NCBI GenBank assembly: GCA_017942035.1
Contig: JAGAVG010000001.1
Span: forward strand, 46,370 to 110,369
Length of the DNA: 64,000 nucleotides
Source of the DNA: a bacterium
GTDB taxonomy: Bacteria > Cyanobacteriota > Vampirovibrionia > Gastranaerophilales > Gastranaerophilaceae
Direction of reading: 5' to 3'
The position numbers were made by a program, and so were the translations under genes. Positions 31,622 to 40,370 of the stretch are shown piece after piece. The notes below the pieces were generated by a model, which saw only the letters and a program-made list of their open reading frames with translations, ran no database searches and was not told the DNA's origin. The first letter of the stretch is position 1; every line of letters begins with the position of its first letter.

Positions 31622-33022
31622 TTAAATTTTACTTCCGGCAGCTTTATATAGTCCTATGTAATCTACATAACAGTTAACCTGCTGGCCGGCTACGGCTTTA
31701 TCTATCACCATAAGATTTTCCTTAACCTGAATTAAATCAAGTTTCGAAATTATACCCTGATTGAATTTATCCTGACTGTATCCAAAATCAGCTCTTTCAA
31801 GTTTTGCCTGTTCCAATGTCGCATCAAGCTTTTCTTTGTCTCTTTTTATTGCGACAAGGCTGTCGTTGACTTCCTGAATAGATGTCAGGTTTGTTTTATA
31901 GTAATTTTGTAAAATTCTTTCGTATTGCTCTTTTTTCAATTTCAAATTAGCAATCAGACTTCCGCCCCTAAATAGCGGGAGCATAGCTGATCCGCCCAAA
32001 GATGCAAGCATCCCTTTTGTTGAAAACAATGAACCGAATTGAGAAGCATTAAAAAGTGCAAGGCCTGTTAAATTAAAACTAGGCAAAAACTCTTTTTTCG
32101 CAACTCTTACATCAATTCCGGCTTTTTCCACCATTTTTTCAGCTTTCAGGTAATCCGGTCTTTGCGTAATAACCTCCGTCGAAATTTCAGCAGGAATTAC
32201 TCCGGTGAAGTTTATACTTTCATAAGGTGTGACCGCAAGATTTGACGCATTTTCAGGACTTTCACCTATCAAAACTGCAAGCTGATGAGCAAGCTGTTGT
32301 CTTTGTTTTTTGTATTCAATCAGCTCTGTTTGGCCTGAAATAAGCGCCTTGTTTGCTTTTACGGTATCTGATGTAGAAGTTATTCCTTCTTTGTTTCTTT
32401 TGAGCATCAAATCGTAAATTTCTTTTCTTAATTCAACGATATCCTCTTGAAGTTCAATCATTCTGTCTAAACTTACGAGGTTTAAATATGTTGTTCCGAC
32501 TGCCGATGCAACCGAAATATAAGATGCTCTTTCGTCAAATAAAGAAGCTTCGTACAATTTTTTCACAGATTTTGTTTTGTCTCTGTTTTTCAAGAAAATA
32601 TCAGCCTCGTAATTTACAATAGCCGGCAGTGCGAAAAATCCGCCCCAATCTGTTGTTCCGGGATGCTTTACGTAATTTGGCGCGTAACCTGCAGTCATTT
32701 GCGGTAATTCGCTTGCAAGTTGAGCACGAACATTTTGATAATATTCTCTTGTGGCTATTGTGGCCATTTTTAAATCGTAGTTGTTAATTACAGCCTTTAA
32801 TATATAATCATTTAAATTGCTGTCATTAAAGTTTTTCCACCAATCTAAATTTACATATTCATATTTGTAAGTATCATTTTCTTTTTTATTTTTTGTCACC
32901 ATGCTTTTAAACTGTGCAGGCGATTTGAATTCATTATCGTTTGATTTTGCAAGCGCAAGGCATGGGGTAAAATTCATTACCATAATACTTGCTAAAAGTG
33001 CTATCGAGATTGACTTCTTCAA
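31622..33022 (-). CDS. Outer membrane efflux protein, NodT/OprM-type
   Basis: 466 residues with signal peptide (KKSISIALLASIMVMNFTPCLALA). Two OEP domains; VNLDWWKNFNDSNLNDYILKAVINNYDLK near residue 60 and the repeated long helices are typical of NodT/OprM outer membrane factors. Conserved S/T-Q-RPDYLKAEKMVEKA is present in the middle. It is divergent from a MarR regulator and an HlyD/EmrA-type gene, so it very probably forms the outer duct of that system. Confidence 0.92.
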   Translation of the reverse strand: MKKSISIALLASIMVMNFTPCLALAKSNDNEFKSPAQFKSMVTKNKKENDTYKYEYVNLDWWKNFNDSNLNDYILKAVINNYDLKMATIATREYYQNVRAQLASELPQMTAGYAPNYVKHPGTTDWGGFFALPAIVNYEADIFLKNRDKTKSVKKLYEASLFDERASYISVASAVGTTYLNLVSLDRMIELQEDIVELRKEIYDLMLKRNKEGITSTSDTVKANKALISGQTELIEYKKQRQQLAHQLAVLIGESPENASNLAVTPYESINFTGVIPAEISTEVITQRPDYLKAEKMVEKAGIDVRVAKKEFLPSFNLTGLALFNASQFGSLFSTKGMLASLGGSAMLPLFRGGSLIANLKLKKEQYERILQNYYKTNLTSIQEVNDSLVAIKRDKEKLDATLEQAKLERADFGYSQDKFNQGIISKLDLIQVKENLMVIDKAVAGQQVNCYVDYIGLYKAAGSKI

Positions 33023-33077
33023 TTTTTTCTTCCTTATTTATCTATTGCTTTTTTCTAATTAGTATGTTAGCATAATA

Positions 33078-33115
33078 ATGTTGTAAATGCAACATGTAAA
33101 TTTGTCAACTGACAA
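33078..33115. promoter_or_regulatory. Candidate MarR operators in the divergent promoter region
   Basis: Two inverted repeats lie between the efflux gene and marR: ATGTTG-N6-CAACAT (33078-33095) and TTGTC-N4-GACAA (33102-33115). Their position suits autoregulation and control of both directions. Confidence 0.5.
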
Positions 33116-33138
33116 GAATAAAAATTTTAAAGGACAAA

Positions 33139-33606
33139 ATGACAATAGAAACACATAAACACTATACAGAAACAATATATTATGAAATTGAACAGACGGC
33201 AAAATTTTGTAAAACGCTTGGTTCACAGATTTTTGAAAAATTCGAATTAAAAATTTCGTCTGATGAATTTTATATATTAGATACCCTGCTTTCTCATCCG
33301 GAAATTTGTCAAAGAGATCTTGCAAAGTTAATCCTCAGAGACCGCGCAAACACAGGCAGACTTCTGAATTCTCTGGAAGAAAAAGGTTTTATAAAGAGAT
33401 TTGTTGATTTAAAAAATAACCGGCTTGTGAAAAAGATGGAGGTAACAGAAAGCGGAGAGAAGATTTGGAATGAATGCATTTTGAAAATTAAACCGATATT
33501 CACGGCCTGCATGGATAAATTCCCGCAAGAAGACATTGAAATTTTGCGCAGTGCGCTTTCAAAATTCAGGCATAATCTTGAGGAAATCGTAGATTTACAA
33601 ATATAA
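33139..33606 (+). CDS. MarR-family transcriptional regulator
   Basis: 155 residues. Winged helix-turn-helix of the MarR type at ~40-110: LDTLLSHPEICQRDLAKLIL is the first HTH helices, RANTGRLLNSLEEKGFIKR the recognition helix, and KNNRLVKKMEVTESG the wing. Members repress efflux genes and release DNA on binding small phenolic ligands. It is followed 35 bases later by the HlyD-like gene and is divergent from the OMF gene, so it probably controls both. Confidence 0.93.
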   Translation: MTIETHKHYTETIYYEIEQTAKFCKTLGSQIFEKFELKISSDEFYILDTLLSHPEICQRDLAKLILRDRANTGRLLNSLEEKGFIKRFVDLKNNRLVKKMEVTESGEKIWNECILKIKPIFTACMDKFPQEDIEILRSALSKFRHNLEEIVDLQI

Positions 33607-33641
33607 TTAGATAGACATAAATACAAAAAGAGGAAAATAAC

Positions 33642-34649
33642 ATGAGTGAAGAAACAAAAGAGTTAACAAAAGAACAGAACGAGAAAAAAGAACACCGCAA
33701 AGGTGTAAAAAGAGCGATTGGTATAACCCTTCTTGCTGCAATATTTTTGGGCGGCGGATTTGCGATTTATGAAAATTCAAAATTTCAATCAACCGATGAT
33801 GCTTACGTTGAAACAACGACAGTTTCAGTAGCACCAAAAGTTTCCGGCCACATTGAAAAAGTTTTTATTAACGATAATGATCCGGTTAAAGAGGGCGATT
33901 TAGTCGCAATAATTGATGATAAAGATTACAAAGTAAAAGTCGAAGCGGCGCAAGCCAGATACGACAGAATATTAAAAAATCAAACGAATGCAAAAGCAAA
34001 TCTTGATGCGGTAAATTCAGAAATTGCCGTTGCAAAGAAAGATTTGGAAAGATATACGGCACTTTACGAATCCGGCGCAGTTTCAAAACAAACACTTGAT
34101 AATGCACAGACAAAATATGATGCAGTAAAAGCAAGATTGACAACCGCTCAGGAAAATATTATTTCGCAAGGAAATAATAATGTTGCAGATACAGACTTGA
34201 AAGAGGCTAAAGCGGCGCTTGATCAAGCAAAACTTGACCTTTCATACACAAAAATATACGCTCCGCAAACTGGAACTGTAGCATCAAGAAGGGTCGAAAA
34301 AGGTATGTACGTAGGTGTTGGAACTCCGTTGTTTGTAATTGTACCGGAAAACATTTGGATAGTTGCAAACTTCAAAGAAAATCAGCTTAACGGCATGCAC
34401 AAAGGTCAGCCGGTAGAAATAAAAGTTGACACTTACCCTAAAAAAGTCTTCAAAGGGGAAATTGACAGTATTCAGAGAAGTTCCGGAGCAAAATCAAGCT
34501 TGTTCCCGCCGGAAAACGCAGTTGGATCATTTGTAAAAATCGTACAAAGAGTTCCTGTAAAAATAATTTTCACCGAAGAAATCAATCCGGACGAATACAC
34601 AATCGTTCCTGGAATGTCAGTCGTTCCAAAGGTAAGAATTAAAAACTAA
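33642..34649 (+). CDS. HlyD/EmrA-type membrane fusion protein
   Basis: 335 residues. A cytoplasmic tail, one membrane helix (AIGITLLAAIFLGGGFAIY, ~27-45), and a split lipoyl/barrel-sandwich domain (DDAYVETTTVSVAPKVSGHIEKV and later AKLDLSYTKIYAPQTGTVASRRVEKG) flanking a long coiled coil (~95-190). This is the EmrA/HlyD layout of periplasmic adaptors. It would link an inner membrane exporter (usually EmrB-type MFS) to the OMF encoded divergently, but no pump gene is in this locus. A terminator follows directly. Confidence 0.92.
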   Translation: MSEETKELTKEQNEKKEHRKGVKRAIGITLLAAIFLGGGFAIYENSKFQSTDDAYVETTTVSVAPKVSGHIEKVFINDNDPVKEGDLVAIIDDKDYKVKVEAAQARYDRILKNQTNAKANLDAVNSEIAVAKKDLERYTALYESGAVSKQTLDNAQTKYDAVKARLTTAQENIISQGNNNVADTDLKEAKAALDQAKLDLSYTKIYAPQTGTVASRRVEKGMYVGVGTPLFVIVPENIWIVANFKENQLNGMHKGQPVEIKVDTYPKKVFKGEIDSIQRSSGAKSSLFPPENAVGSFVKIVQRVPVKIIFTEEINPDEYTIVPGMSVVPKVRIKN

Positions 34650-34665
34650 AAAGAATATTTTAAGT

Positions 34666-34690
34666 CGGCGAGATGAAATTCATCTCGCCG
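34666..34690 (+). terminator. Hairpin after the HlyD gene
   Basis: CGGCGAGATGAA / TTCATCTCGCCG stem of 12 bp immediately after the stop, with a weak T-run (TTATTAG). Confidence 0.65.
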
Positions 34691-34750
34691 TTATTAGCTT
34701 GTCATTGTGAGGTGCATAACTACCCCCTCGCCTTTTTGCCATCTATCAAA

Positions 34751-35074
34751 TCAATACTGAAAATATCTGTCAAAATCTACATCATCAAAACAGCAGAGGA
34801 GTTTATAAACCTCGTCGTTTTCATCCATTCTTTGAAATTTATAGTTATCAAACTTCCAGTATTTCGGGTTAATCCCTTTTACGCGAACGATTTCACAATC
34901 TTTTAATATTACAAGTTTCTTTTTCACGGTTTCGACGGGCAAATCAACCATTTTGGCAAGCTCAACCGCCGTGACACCTTCATCACTTGAGGATTTTTCA
35001 GGTGTCATAAACATTAATTCAAGCCCGACTTTTTTCAAATCGGCATCATTAATTTCTGATTCGTACTCGTACAT
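34751..35074 (-). CDS. Winged-helix-like small protein
   Basis: 107 residues. The central part reads as a winged HTH: VTAVELAKMVDLPVETVKKKLVILKDCEIVRVKG, resembling ArsR/MarR-type DNA-binding folds, followed by an aromatic-rich acidic tail (WKFDNYKFQRMDENDEVYKLL). It could be a DNA-binding regulator or a replication-associated small protein. It lies 41 bases downstream of the delta prime gene on the same strand, so it may be co-transcribed with it. Family not recognised with certainty. Confidence 0.65.
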   Translation of the reverse strand: MYEYESEINDADLKKVGLELMFMTPEKSSSDEGVTAVELAKMVDLPVETVKKKLVILKDCEIVRVKGINPKYWKFDNYKFQRMDENDEVYKLLCCFDDVDFDRYFQY

Positions 35075-35115
35075 ATTAATATGATACCCGAATTGAAATT
35101 TTTTAAATCATTTTT

Positions 35116-35970
35116 TTATAGGATAAGTTCAAACGAAAGGGTTTCAATGACCGTTTGAGGGTTCATGCCAAGCCGAATTTCTCTCTGGGCCTTTTCTATT
35201 TTGTTTAAATCTTCTATAAGTTTTGCTTGTAAAAGTTTGTTCGAAAAATTACTCTCAATAACTGCGAGCACATAGTTTTCAAACTCTGTCAAAATGTCCA
35301 GCGTGTCATTATCTTTGGTAAGAGCATACAGTCTGTCGTTCAAGTCCAAAACCTGATCGCGTTCAAGAGAAAAATAATTCTCTACCGCCGGCTTAACCAG
35401 ATCAAATGAGGCGTTGACCTGCGGATTTGACGGAACAAAAAAACATTGCGCGCGTGAAACAATCGTCGCGAGCATATCGGATTTATCCTTTGTTAAAAAG
35501 AAAAACGTTGTATTTTCAGGCGGTTCCTCGAAAGTTTTCAAAAGGGCATTGGCGGCAGTTTCGGGAAAAACTTTCTGATTAAGCCCCGCAAGGTTTCCTT
35601 TTTCATCCCTGTCGCAAAAAATCATTACTCTGTGATAATCAGACGTCACGGCAAGACTGTCTTTCACAAACTTTGCCTGAGATGCTGAAATAACTGTTTT
35701 TGTTGTATCATCAGAAGATTTGTTGTCTGATTTTGAAATCGTAATAACCGCAGGATGCTTGTTTTCCCTAATCCAGCGGCAATTCAAACACTGACAATCT
35801 TCACTTCCGCCCTCTTTGCAATTCAAAAGCCGTGAAATTTCGAGCGCTATATCATATTGAGCTTGAATATCATTCCCGTAAAAAAGTATGCAGTGCGCAA
35901 TATTGCGGGTTGTACTTTTAATCCCGCCGGCAAAATATTTCATTAAAAATGGATATTTTTCACTCAACAT
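35116..35970 (-). CDS. holB: DNA polymerase III subunit delta prime-like (HolB)
   Basis: 284 residues, an AAA+ clamp-loader subunit. ILFYGNDIQAQYDIALEISRLL stands where Walker A would be but lacks the GKT, as usual for non-hydrolysing delta prime. A zinc module follows (CKEGGSEDCQCLNC), then the conserved ETAANALLKTFEEPPENTTFFFLT and the sensor-like TIVSRAQCF. It would act in loading the beta clamp at the replication fork. The C-terminal collar domain is short compared with the E. coli protein (334 residues). Confidence 0.88.
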   Translation of the reverse strand: MLSEKYPFLMKYFAGGIKSTTRNIAHCILFYGNDIQAQYDIALEISRLLNCKEGGSEDCQCLNCRWIRENKHPAVITISKSDNKSSDDTTKTVISASQAKFVKDSLAVTSDYHRVMIFCDRDEKGNLAGLNQKVFPETAANALLKTFEEPPENTTFFFLTKDKSDMLATIVSRAQCFFVPSNPQVNASFDLVKPAVENYFSLERDQVLDLNDRLYALTKDNDTLDILTEFENYVLAVIESNFSNKLLQAKLIEDLNKIEKAQREIRLGMNPQTVIETLSFELIL

Positions 35971-36068
35971 AATTCTATTTTACCAGTAAAAATCTTTCAC
36001 GTAAAGCAAAAATCAAATCTTATAGTTTTTAAAATACTGTTACAAATATTTATGTTAAACTTGTAAAT

Positions 36069-36548
36069 ATGGACAATATTTCTGACAAAAAAACATATAC
36101 CAATTTTGAAATGTTTTATTATACTGGTTATAAGATTGCAGAAGATATAAAAAGCAAAACAACAGGTATGCTTGCTTCAGAAAGAGTAGATTTTGCAAGA
36201 AAATGCATAATAAAAGATGTTATGAATACCTGCATAAATATTGGAATACTGTCAAAAGATGCAGTTAATGTACTTGAAAGTTCAAATAATGTCCTCAAAT
36301 TTTCAATAGATAATTTAGTCAAAAATCTTATTACTCATTCGGATATTAAATTTGAAGATTATTTAAAAATTCCATTAATAGCAAAAAATCCCACAAAAAT
36401 AGTTAAATCAAAAACAAATTATGATGTTATGTTATTTAAATGTAATGAAAAATATTATAAATTAGTAATAAAAACAACAAAAAATAGAAAAGAAAATTTC
36501 ATTAAATCTTTTCACATAATTAAACTCGAGCGATATGAAAAATATTAA
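36069..36548 (+). CDS. Hypothetical AT-rich protein, possible nuclease-like C-terminus
   Basis: 159 residues, very AT-rich, without signal peptide or membrane helix. The N-terminal ~95 residues are helical. The C-terminal part (KTNYDVMLFKCNEKYYKLVIKTT, then ENFIKSFHIIK) faintly recalls the RelE/barnase-like phage endpoint domains (PBECR type), where a K-x-x-Y-V-x-S-F-H pattern occurs. This is a weak impression. No ribosome binding site is evident before the ATG. The stop codon overlaps the end of a minus-strand small RNA candidate. Confidence 0.5.
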   Translation: MDNISDKKTYTNFEMFYYTGYKIAEDIKSKTTGMLASERVDFARKCIIKDVMNTCINIGILSKDAVNVLESSNNVLKFSIDNLVKNLITHSDIKFEDYLKIPLIAKNPTKIVKSKTNYDVMLFKCNEKYYKLVIKTTKNRKENFIKSFHIIKLERYEKY

Positions 36549-36632
36549 AAAGATAGTTTTGATTATAAGGACTTAGCTTTCCCTTTGTCGCCTGTTGGCT
36601 CGGTTGCAAGATTTACCGTATCAAAACTATCT
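36546..36632 (-). ncRNA. Candidate small structured RNA (~87 nt)
   Basis: The minus-strand promoter TTGAAA (36666-36661), 16 bp, TATAAT (36644-36639) is followed by an RNA whose two ends pair over 13 perfect bases (AGATAGTTTTGAT at 36632-36620 and ATCAAAACTATCT at 36563-36551), then five T residues. The enclosed ~56 nt contains GCCAACAGGC, a possible small hairpin. No ORF. Confidence 0.6.
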
Positions 36633-36638
36633 ATACAT

Positions 36639-36666
36639 ATTATAACCTATTTTGTGTAAATTTCAA
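36639..36666 (-). promoter_or_regulatory. Promoter of the 36546-36632 RNA
   Basis: TTGAAATTTACA...TATAAT with a 16-bp spacer, matching the promoter at 25217-25244 closely. Confidence 0.65.
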
Positions 36667-36752
36667 CCTCTCAGATATAAAATTTACATTTCTTTGTGGA
36701 GACTTTCCCTCAACTAAAACTTGATTGTCGTGTTTACATTGTAATGATGGAA

Positions 36753-38102
36753 TTAAATATCAACATCTTTCATCATGTCAACAAGTGTGCTGACAGTAGT
36801 GTCCATACTCACGATATCGGAAGTTCTCTGCTGTAAAAACGCGTTAACCTGCGGAATCATCTGGATTGCAATATCAAGTTTCGGGTTTGAGCCCGGCTGA
36901 TACATTCCGACATCAATCAAGTCCTTGTTTTCGCGGTACATAGAAAGAATTTTTCTCATCTTAGCTGCCGCCGCCTTATGCTCAGGCGCAGCAATCGCAG
37001 ACATCAACCTTGAAATACTTCCCAATACATCAATTGCCGGATAATGGTTGGATTCCGCAACTTTTCTTGACAAGAAAATATGCCCGTCAACAATACCACG
37101 CACGATATCCACAATCGGGTCTGAAATATCGTCACCTTCCATCAAAACCGTATACAAAGCCGTAATTGACCCGCGCGGACTGTTTCCGGCACGTTCCAGA
37201 ACTTTTTGAAGCCAAGAGAAAATAGATGGCGGATACCCTTTCATTGTAGGCGGTTCACCTAGTGACAAGCCAACTTCGCGCCCTGCCATCGCACAACGGG
37301 TTACGGTATCTGTCATGAGAAAAACTTTTTTCCCTTGATCTCTGAAATATTCGCAAACCGCAGTTGCCGTCAAAAGTGCTTTTTGACGTATTAGAGGCGG
37401 CTGGTCTCCGGTCGAACAAACCAGAACGGATTTTTTCATACCCTCTTCGCCCAGTGAATCTTCGACGAACTCCTTAACCTCACGGCCTCGTTCTCCAATC
37501 AACGCAACAACGTTAACATCAGCATCGGAATTTCTCGCAATCATACCAAGAAGCGTACTTTTACCAACCCCGGAACCCGCAAACAGCCCCAAACGCTGAC
37601 CGCAGCCCATTGTCATACAAGAATCAATCGCCCTTACTCCGGTTGAAAACTGCTCCGTAATAATCGGACGTTCAAACGGCCCCGGCGGCGGCCCCTCAAT
37701 TGATCTCCACATTGCACCTGTTGAATCAAGCGGCTTGCCGTCAATCGGTTCTCCCATAGGGTTAATCAAACGCCCGAGAAGGAAATCCCCGACAGGTATT
37801 GAAATCGGTTTAAATGTACTGGTTACAAGCGAACCTTGTCCGATACCGTTACCGTCCATCAACAGCAAAAGCTGGGCAACTTCACCTTTAAATGCTTGAA
37901 CTTCCGCAGGCTTTAATTCTCCATTATTTGCTTGAATATAACATAAATCGCCAATCTTAAGACCCGGTAATTTAACCTCAACCGTTAATCCCAAAAGTTT
38001 TGACACACTTCCTTTGTATTTAAGAGTTTCAGTCTCTTCAAGCTTTTTTTTGATATGTGACTTGAGAAAATCAAGTTTTGATGTATCGATATCTAAATCC
38101 AT
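36753..38102 (-). CDS. fliI: FliI/SctN-type export ATPase
   Basis: 449 residues. Hexameric F1-beta-like ATPase of flagellar and type III export systems. Walker A GLFAGSGVGKSTLLGM near 165; ALIGERGREVKEF; Walker B VFLMTDTVTRCA; the family-specific GEPPTMKGYPPSIFSWLQKVLERAGN; and GSITALYTVLMEGDD. The N-terminal beta-barrel (~20-90) is present. It normally unfolds export substrates together with FliH/FliJ. Here it is alone: the neighbours are a hypothetical gene and a uracil-DNA glycosylase, with no other flagellar or T3SS gene in the window. Confidence 0.93.
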   Translation of the reverse strand: MDLDIDTSKLDFLKSHIKKKLEETETLKYKGSVSKLLGLTVEVKLPGLKIGDLCYIQANNGELKPAEVQAFKGEVAQLLLLMDGNGIGQGSLVTSTFKPISIPVGDFLLGRLINPMGEPIDGKPLDSTGAMWRSIEGPPPGPFERPIITEQFSTGVRAIDSCMTMGCGQRLGLFAGSGVGKSTLLGMIARNSDADVNVVALIGERGREVKEFVEDSLGEEGMKKSVLVCSTGDQPPLIRQKALLTATAVCEYFRDQGKKVFLMTDTVTRCAMAGREVGLSLGEPPTMKGYPPSIFSWLQKVLERAGNSPRGSITALYTVLMEGDDISDPIVDIVRGIVDGHIFLSRKVAESNHYPAIDVLGSISRLMSAIAAPEHKAAAAKMRKILSMYRENKDLIDVGMYQPGSNPKLDIAIQMIPQVNAFLQQRTSDIVSMDTTVSTLVDMMKDVDI

Positions 38103-38164
38103 AATATTATAATTATAATGCTTTATCCGCTAAAAGTAAAGAAATTAAATAATTATAAACATAA

Positions 38165-38190
38165 AGGCCGGATTATGATTAATCCGGCCT
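38165..38190 (-). terminator. Terminator after the uracil-DNA glycosylase gene
   Basis: AGGCCGGATTA / TAATCCGGCCT stem with a short loop, then TTTATGTTT on the minus strand. Confidence 0.7.
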
Positions 38191-38214
38191 AAAATTCGTA
38201 AAACAAAAATTTTA

Positions 38215-38871
38215 TTACACAGTTACCATTTCTTTTTCAGAGTCTGTTGAAAAAAGAATGTCAGCGCTATGTTCCACATCAGAAAGATATCTTGATTTAA
38301 TTTCGCTCAAATCTTGCTGCATTAATCTTCTAGGAGAACCATCTTCCATAGAATGATTTCTCAAAAGATAAGACGGGTGGAAAATTGTCATAGCCGGATA
38401 TTCTTTGCCATCAACTGTAATATTCATCCATTGACCTCTCAATTTAGAAATAGTTGTCTTTTTGTCAGTTGCAACAAAAGATTTCAATGCTGTAGCACCG
38501 CAAAGAACGATAGCACGCGGATTAATAATATCAATTTGCGCTTCTAAAAATTTGCGGCAAGCTGATTTTTCTTCATCTGTCGGAACTCTGTTTTCCGGCG
38601 GTCTGCATTTTACAGTATTTATAATATATAAATCTTCATCTCTTGAAATTCCGGCTTCAGCAAGAAAATTATTCAAAAGTTGTCCGGCACGGCCAACAAA
38701 CGGTCTTCCGCATTCATCTTCCATTTCTCCCGGAGCTTCACCAATAAGCACGATTTTCGCACTCATTGGATTTCCATCTGAAAACACCATATTAGTTCTG
38801 GTTTTTCCCAATGCACATCCCATGCAGTTTTCGCATTTGTTACGTACAATTTCAAGACATTCTCTTTTCAT
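38215..38871 (-). CDS. Uracil-DNA glycosylase, family 4 (Fe-S type)
   Basis: 218 residues from the ATG at 38871, which follows GAGGAG and lies one base after the upstream stop codon. Type-4/5 UDG excises uracil from DNA for base-excision repair. Four cysteines suit the [4Fe-4S] site (CENCMGC at ~14-20 plus later ones in TVKCRPPENR and SACRKF). The catalytic region is IGEAPGEMEDECGRPFVGRAG, and the C-terminal motif is FHPSYLLRN. It shares a tight junction with the AGCS symporter gene; the functional link is unclear. Confidence 0.93.
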   Translation of the reverse strand: MKRECLEIVRNKCENCMGCALGKTRTNMVFSDGNPMSAKIVLIGEAPGEMEDECGRPFVGRAGQLLNNFLAEAGISRDEDLYIINTVKCRPPENRVPTDEEKSACRKFLEAQIDIINPRAIVLCGATALKSFVATDKKTTISKLRGQWMNITVDGKEYPAMTIFHPSYLLRNHSMEDGSPRRLMQQDLSEIKSRYLSDVEHSADILFSTDSEKEMVTV

Positions 38872-38872
38872 A

Positions 38873-40348
38873 TTATTTTTTCTCCTCATCCTTATCCTTG
38901 AATAGGCCTACATTATATTTTTTACAATAGCGTTTTAACTCTTTCATTATAACATCTGATAACAAAAATACCGCTATTAAATTCGGAACTGCTAAAAATA
39001 ACGTAAAAGCATCAGACAAATTTATAATACTTTTAAAGTTCATAGCCGAACCGATTACGATAAATATACAATAAATAATTTGAAAAATCCTCGTCATAAT
39101 GGTGGATTCTCCAAACAAGAAATTCCAGCTTTTTACACCGTAATATGACCCGCAAAGCATTGTGGACAGTACAAAACAGCTTGCCATAAAGGTTAAAAGC
39201 AACGGGAAGAACGGACAAACACTTCCGAAAGCTTTTGAGGTCAACTCAATTCCGGCAAGTCCATTTGAATTTAGATAAACTCCGCTTACTACAATAACAA
39301 AAGCGGTAGCAGAACCCACGATTACCGTATCAACAAACGGCTGGAGCATGGCAATAAAAGCCTGCGCAACGGGTTTGCTGGTCTTAACGGCAGAAAAAGC
39401 GATAGGAGCAGTGCCAAGTCCTGATTCGTTCGCAAACATTGCACGCCTGAATCCCCATAGCATGCAGGCAAACATTCCGCCCTCTAATGCACGGGGTTTG
39501 AAAGCTTCTGTCAAAATAATTTTTAAGGTTTCCGGAACATGGTGAATATTCAAAAGGCAGACAATAAAAGCTGTTGAAACGTACAAAGTGCACATAACAG
39601 GCGTAACTTTTGATGTAAATTTTCCGATAGCCTTAATTCCGCCGATAATTGTAAAATAAGTTATTACCGCAACGATAAGCCCTAAAAGCCAGCTTTGATT
39701 AGCAAAGAAACTGTTTTCTCCTCCGGTAACTTCTGTAATCTGGGTTGTCATTGCATTAATCTGGAACAAATTCCATCCGCCAATCATTGCAAAAATACAG
39801 CATACCGCATAAATTTTAGACAAATAAGGCGCAAATTTTCCTATATATTTGTTATATTTTAAACCGTTTTGAATGTAATACATCGGGCCGCCGGCAACCG
39901 TTCCATCAGGGTTAATCTGCCGGAACTTAATTCCCAAAAGCACTTCTGCGAATTTCAATGCCATAGAGAAAAATCCCGCAATGACCATCCAGAAAATTAC
40001 CCCTGGGCCTCCGATTGAAACCGCGGCGGCAGAACCTGCAACATTACCGATTCCGGCAGATGCTGAAATCGTTGCGGTAAGAGCTTGAAACGATGAAACC
40101 TCCCCGCGTTTTTTCTTTTTTATAGTGTCATTGTGTTCATAATTTTTCGTAATGAGTTTAATAGCATGCTTAAATCCCCAAATTCCGATAAAACGCGTTC
40201 TAAAGGTAAAATACAACGCTGCAATCATTAAAAGCGCAATAAGCAATTGCACTTCGACCCCGTTAATATTAACGGAGTAAAAAATTATCCCTGAAATTTT
40301 ATCGGCTATTGGTGACAAAAGATTGTCTATCGCGCTATCTAAATTCAT
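38873..40348 (-). CDS. AGCS-family sodium:alanine/glycine symporter
   Basis: 491 residues with ten to eleven membrane segments. Signature features of the amino acid carrier (AgcS) family: GNVAGSAAAVSIGGPGVIFWM near 100, GGPMYYIQNGL, the conserved GFRRAMFANESGLGTAPIAF around 300, and PFVDTVIVGSATAF. It imports alanine or glycine with Na+. It is upstream of and coupled to the uracil-DNA glycosylase gene. Substrate choice is inferred from the family. Confidence 0.92.
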   Translation of the reverse strand: MNLDSAIDNLLSPIADKISGIIFYSVNINGVEVQLLIALLMIAALYFTFRTRFIGIWGFKHAIKLITKNYEHNDTIKKKKRGEVSSFQALTATISASAGIGNVAGSAAAVSIGGPGVIFWMVIAGFFSMALKFAEVLLGIKFRQINPDGTVAGGPMYYIQNGLKYNKYIGKFAPYLSKIYAVCCIFAMIGGWNLFQINAMTTQITEVTGGENSFFANQSWLLGLIVAVITYFTIIGGIKAIGKFTSKVTPVMCTLYVSTAFIVCLLNIHHVPETLKIILTEAFKPRALEGGMFACMLWGFRRAMFANESGLGTAPIAFSAVKTSKPVAQAFIAMLQPFVDTVIVGSATAFVIVVSGVYLNSNGLAGIELTSKAFGSVCPFFPLLLTFMASCFVLSTMLCGSYYGVKSWNFLFGESTIMTRIFQIIYCIFIVIGSAMNFKSIINLSDAFTLFLAVPNLIAVFLLSDVIMKELKRYCKKYNVGLFKDKDEEKK

Positions 40349-40370
40349 AAGTTAATTGTAACATAAAAAT

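Noticed and set aside
36546..36632. c-di-GMP-I riboswitch
   Set aside because: Only a GCCAACAGGCGAC-like piece resembles the first helix; the second helix and receptor are missing, and the RNA ends before any gene.
36753..38102. F-type ATP synthase beta subunit
   Set aside because: The export-ATPase-specific stretch around GEPPTMKGYPPSIFSWLQ and the neighbours rule out an atp operon.
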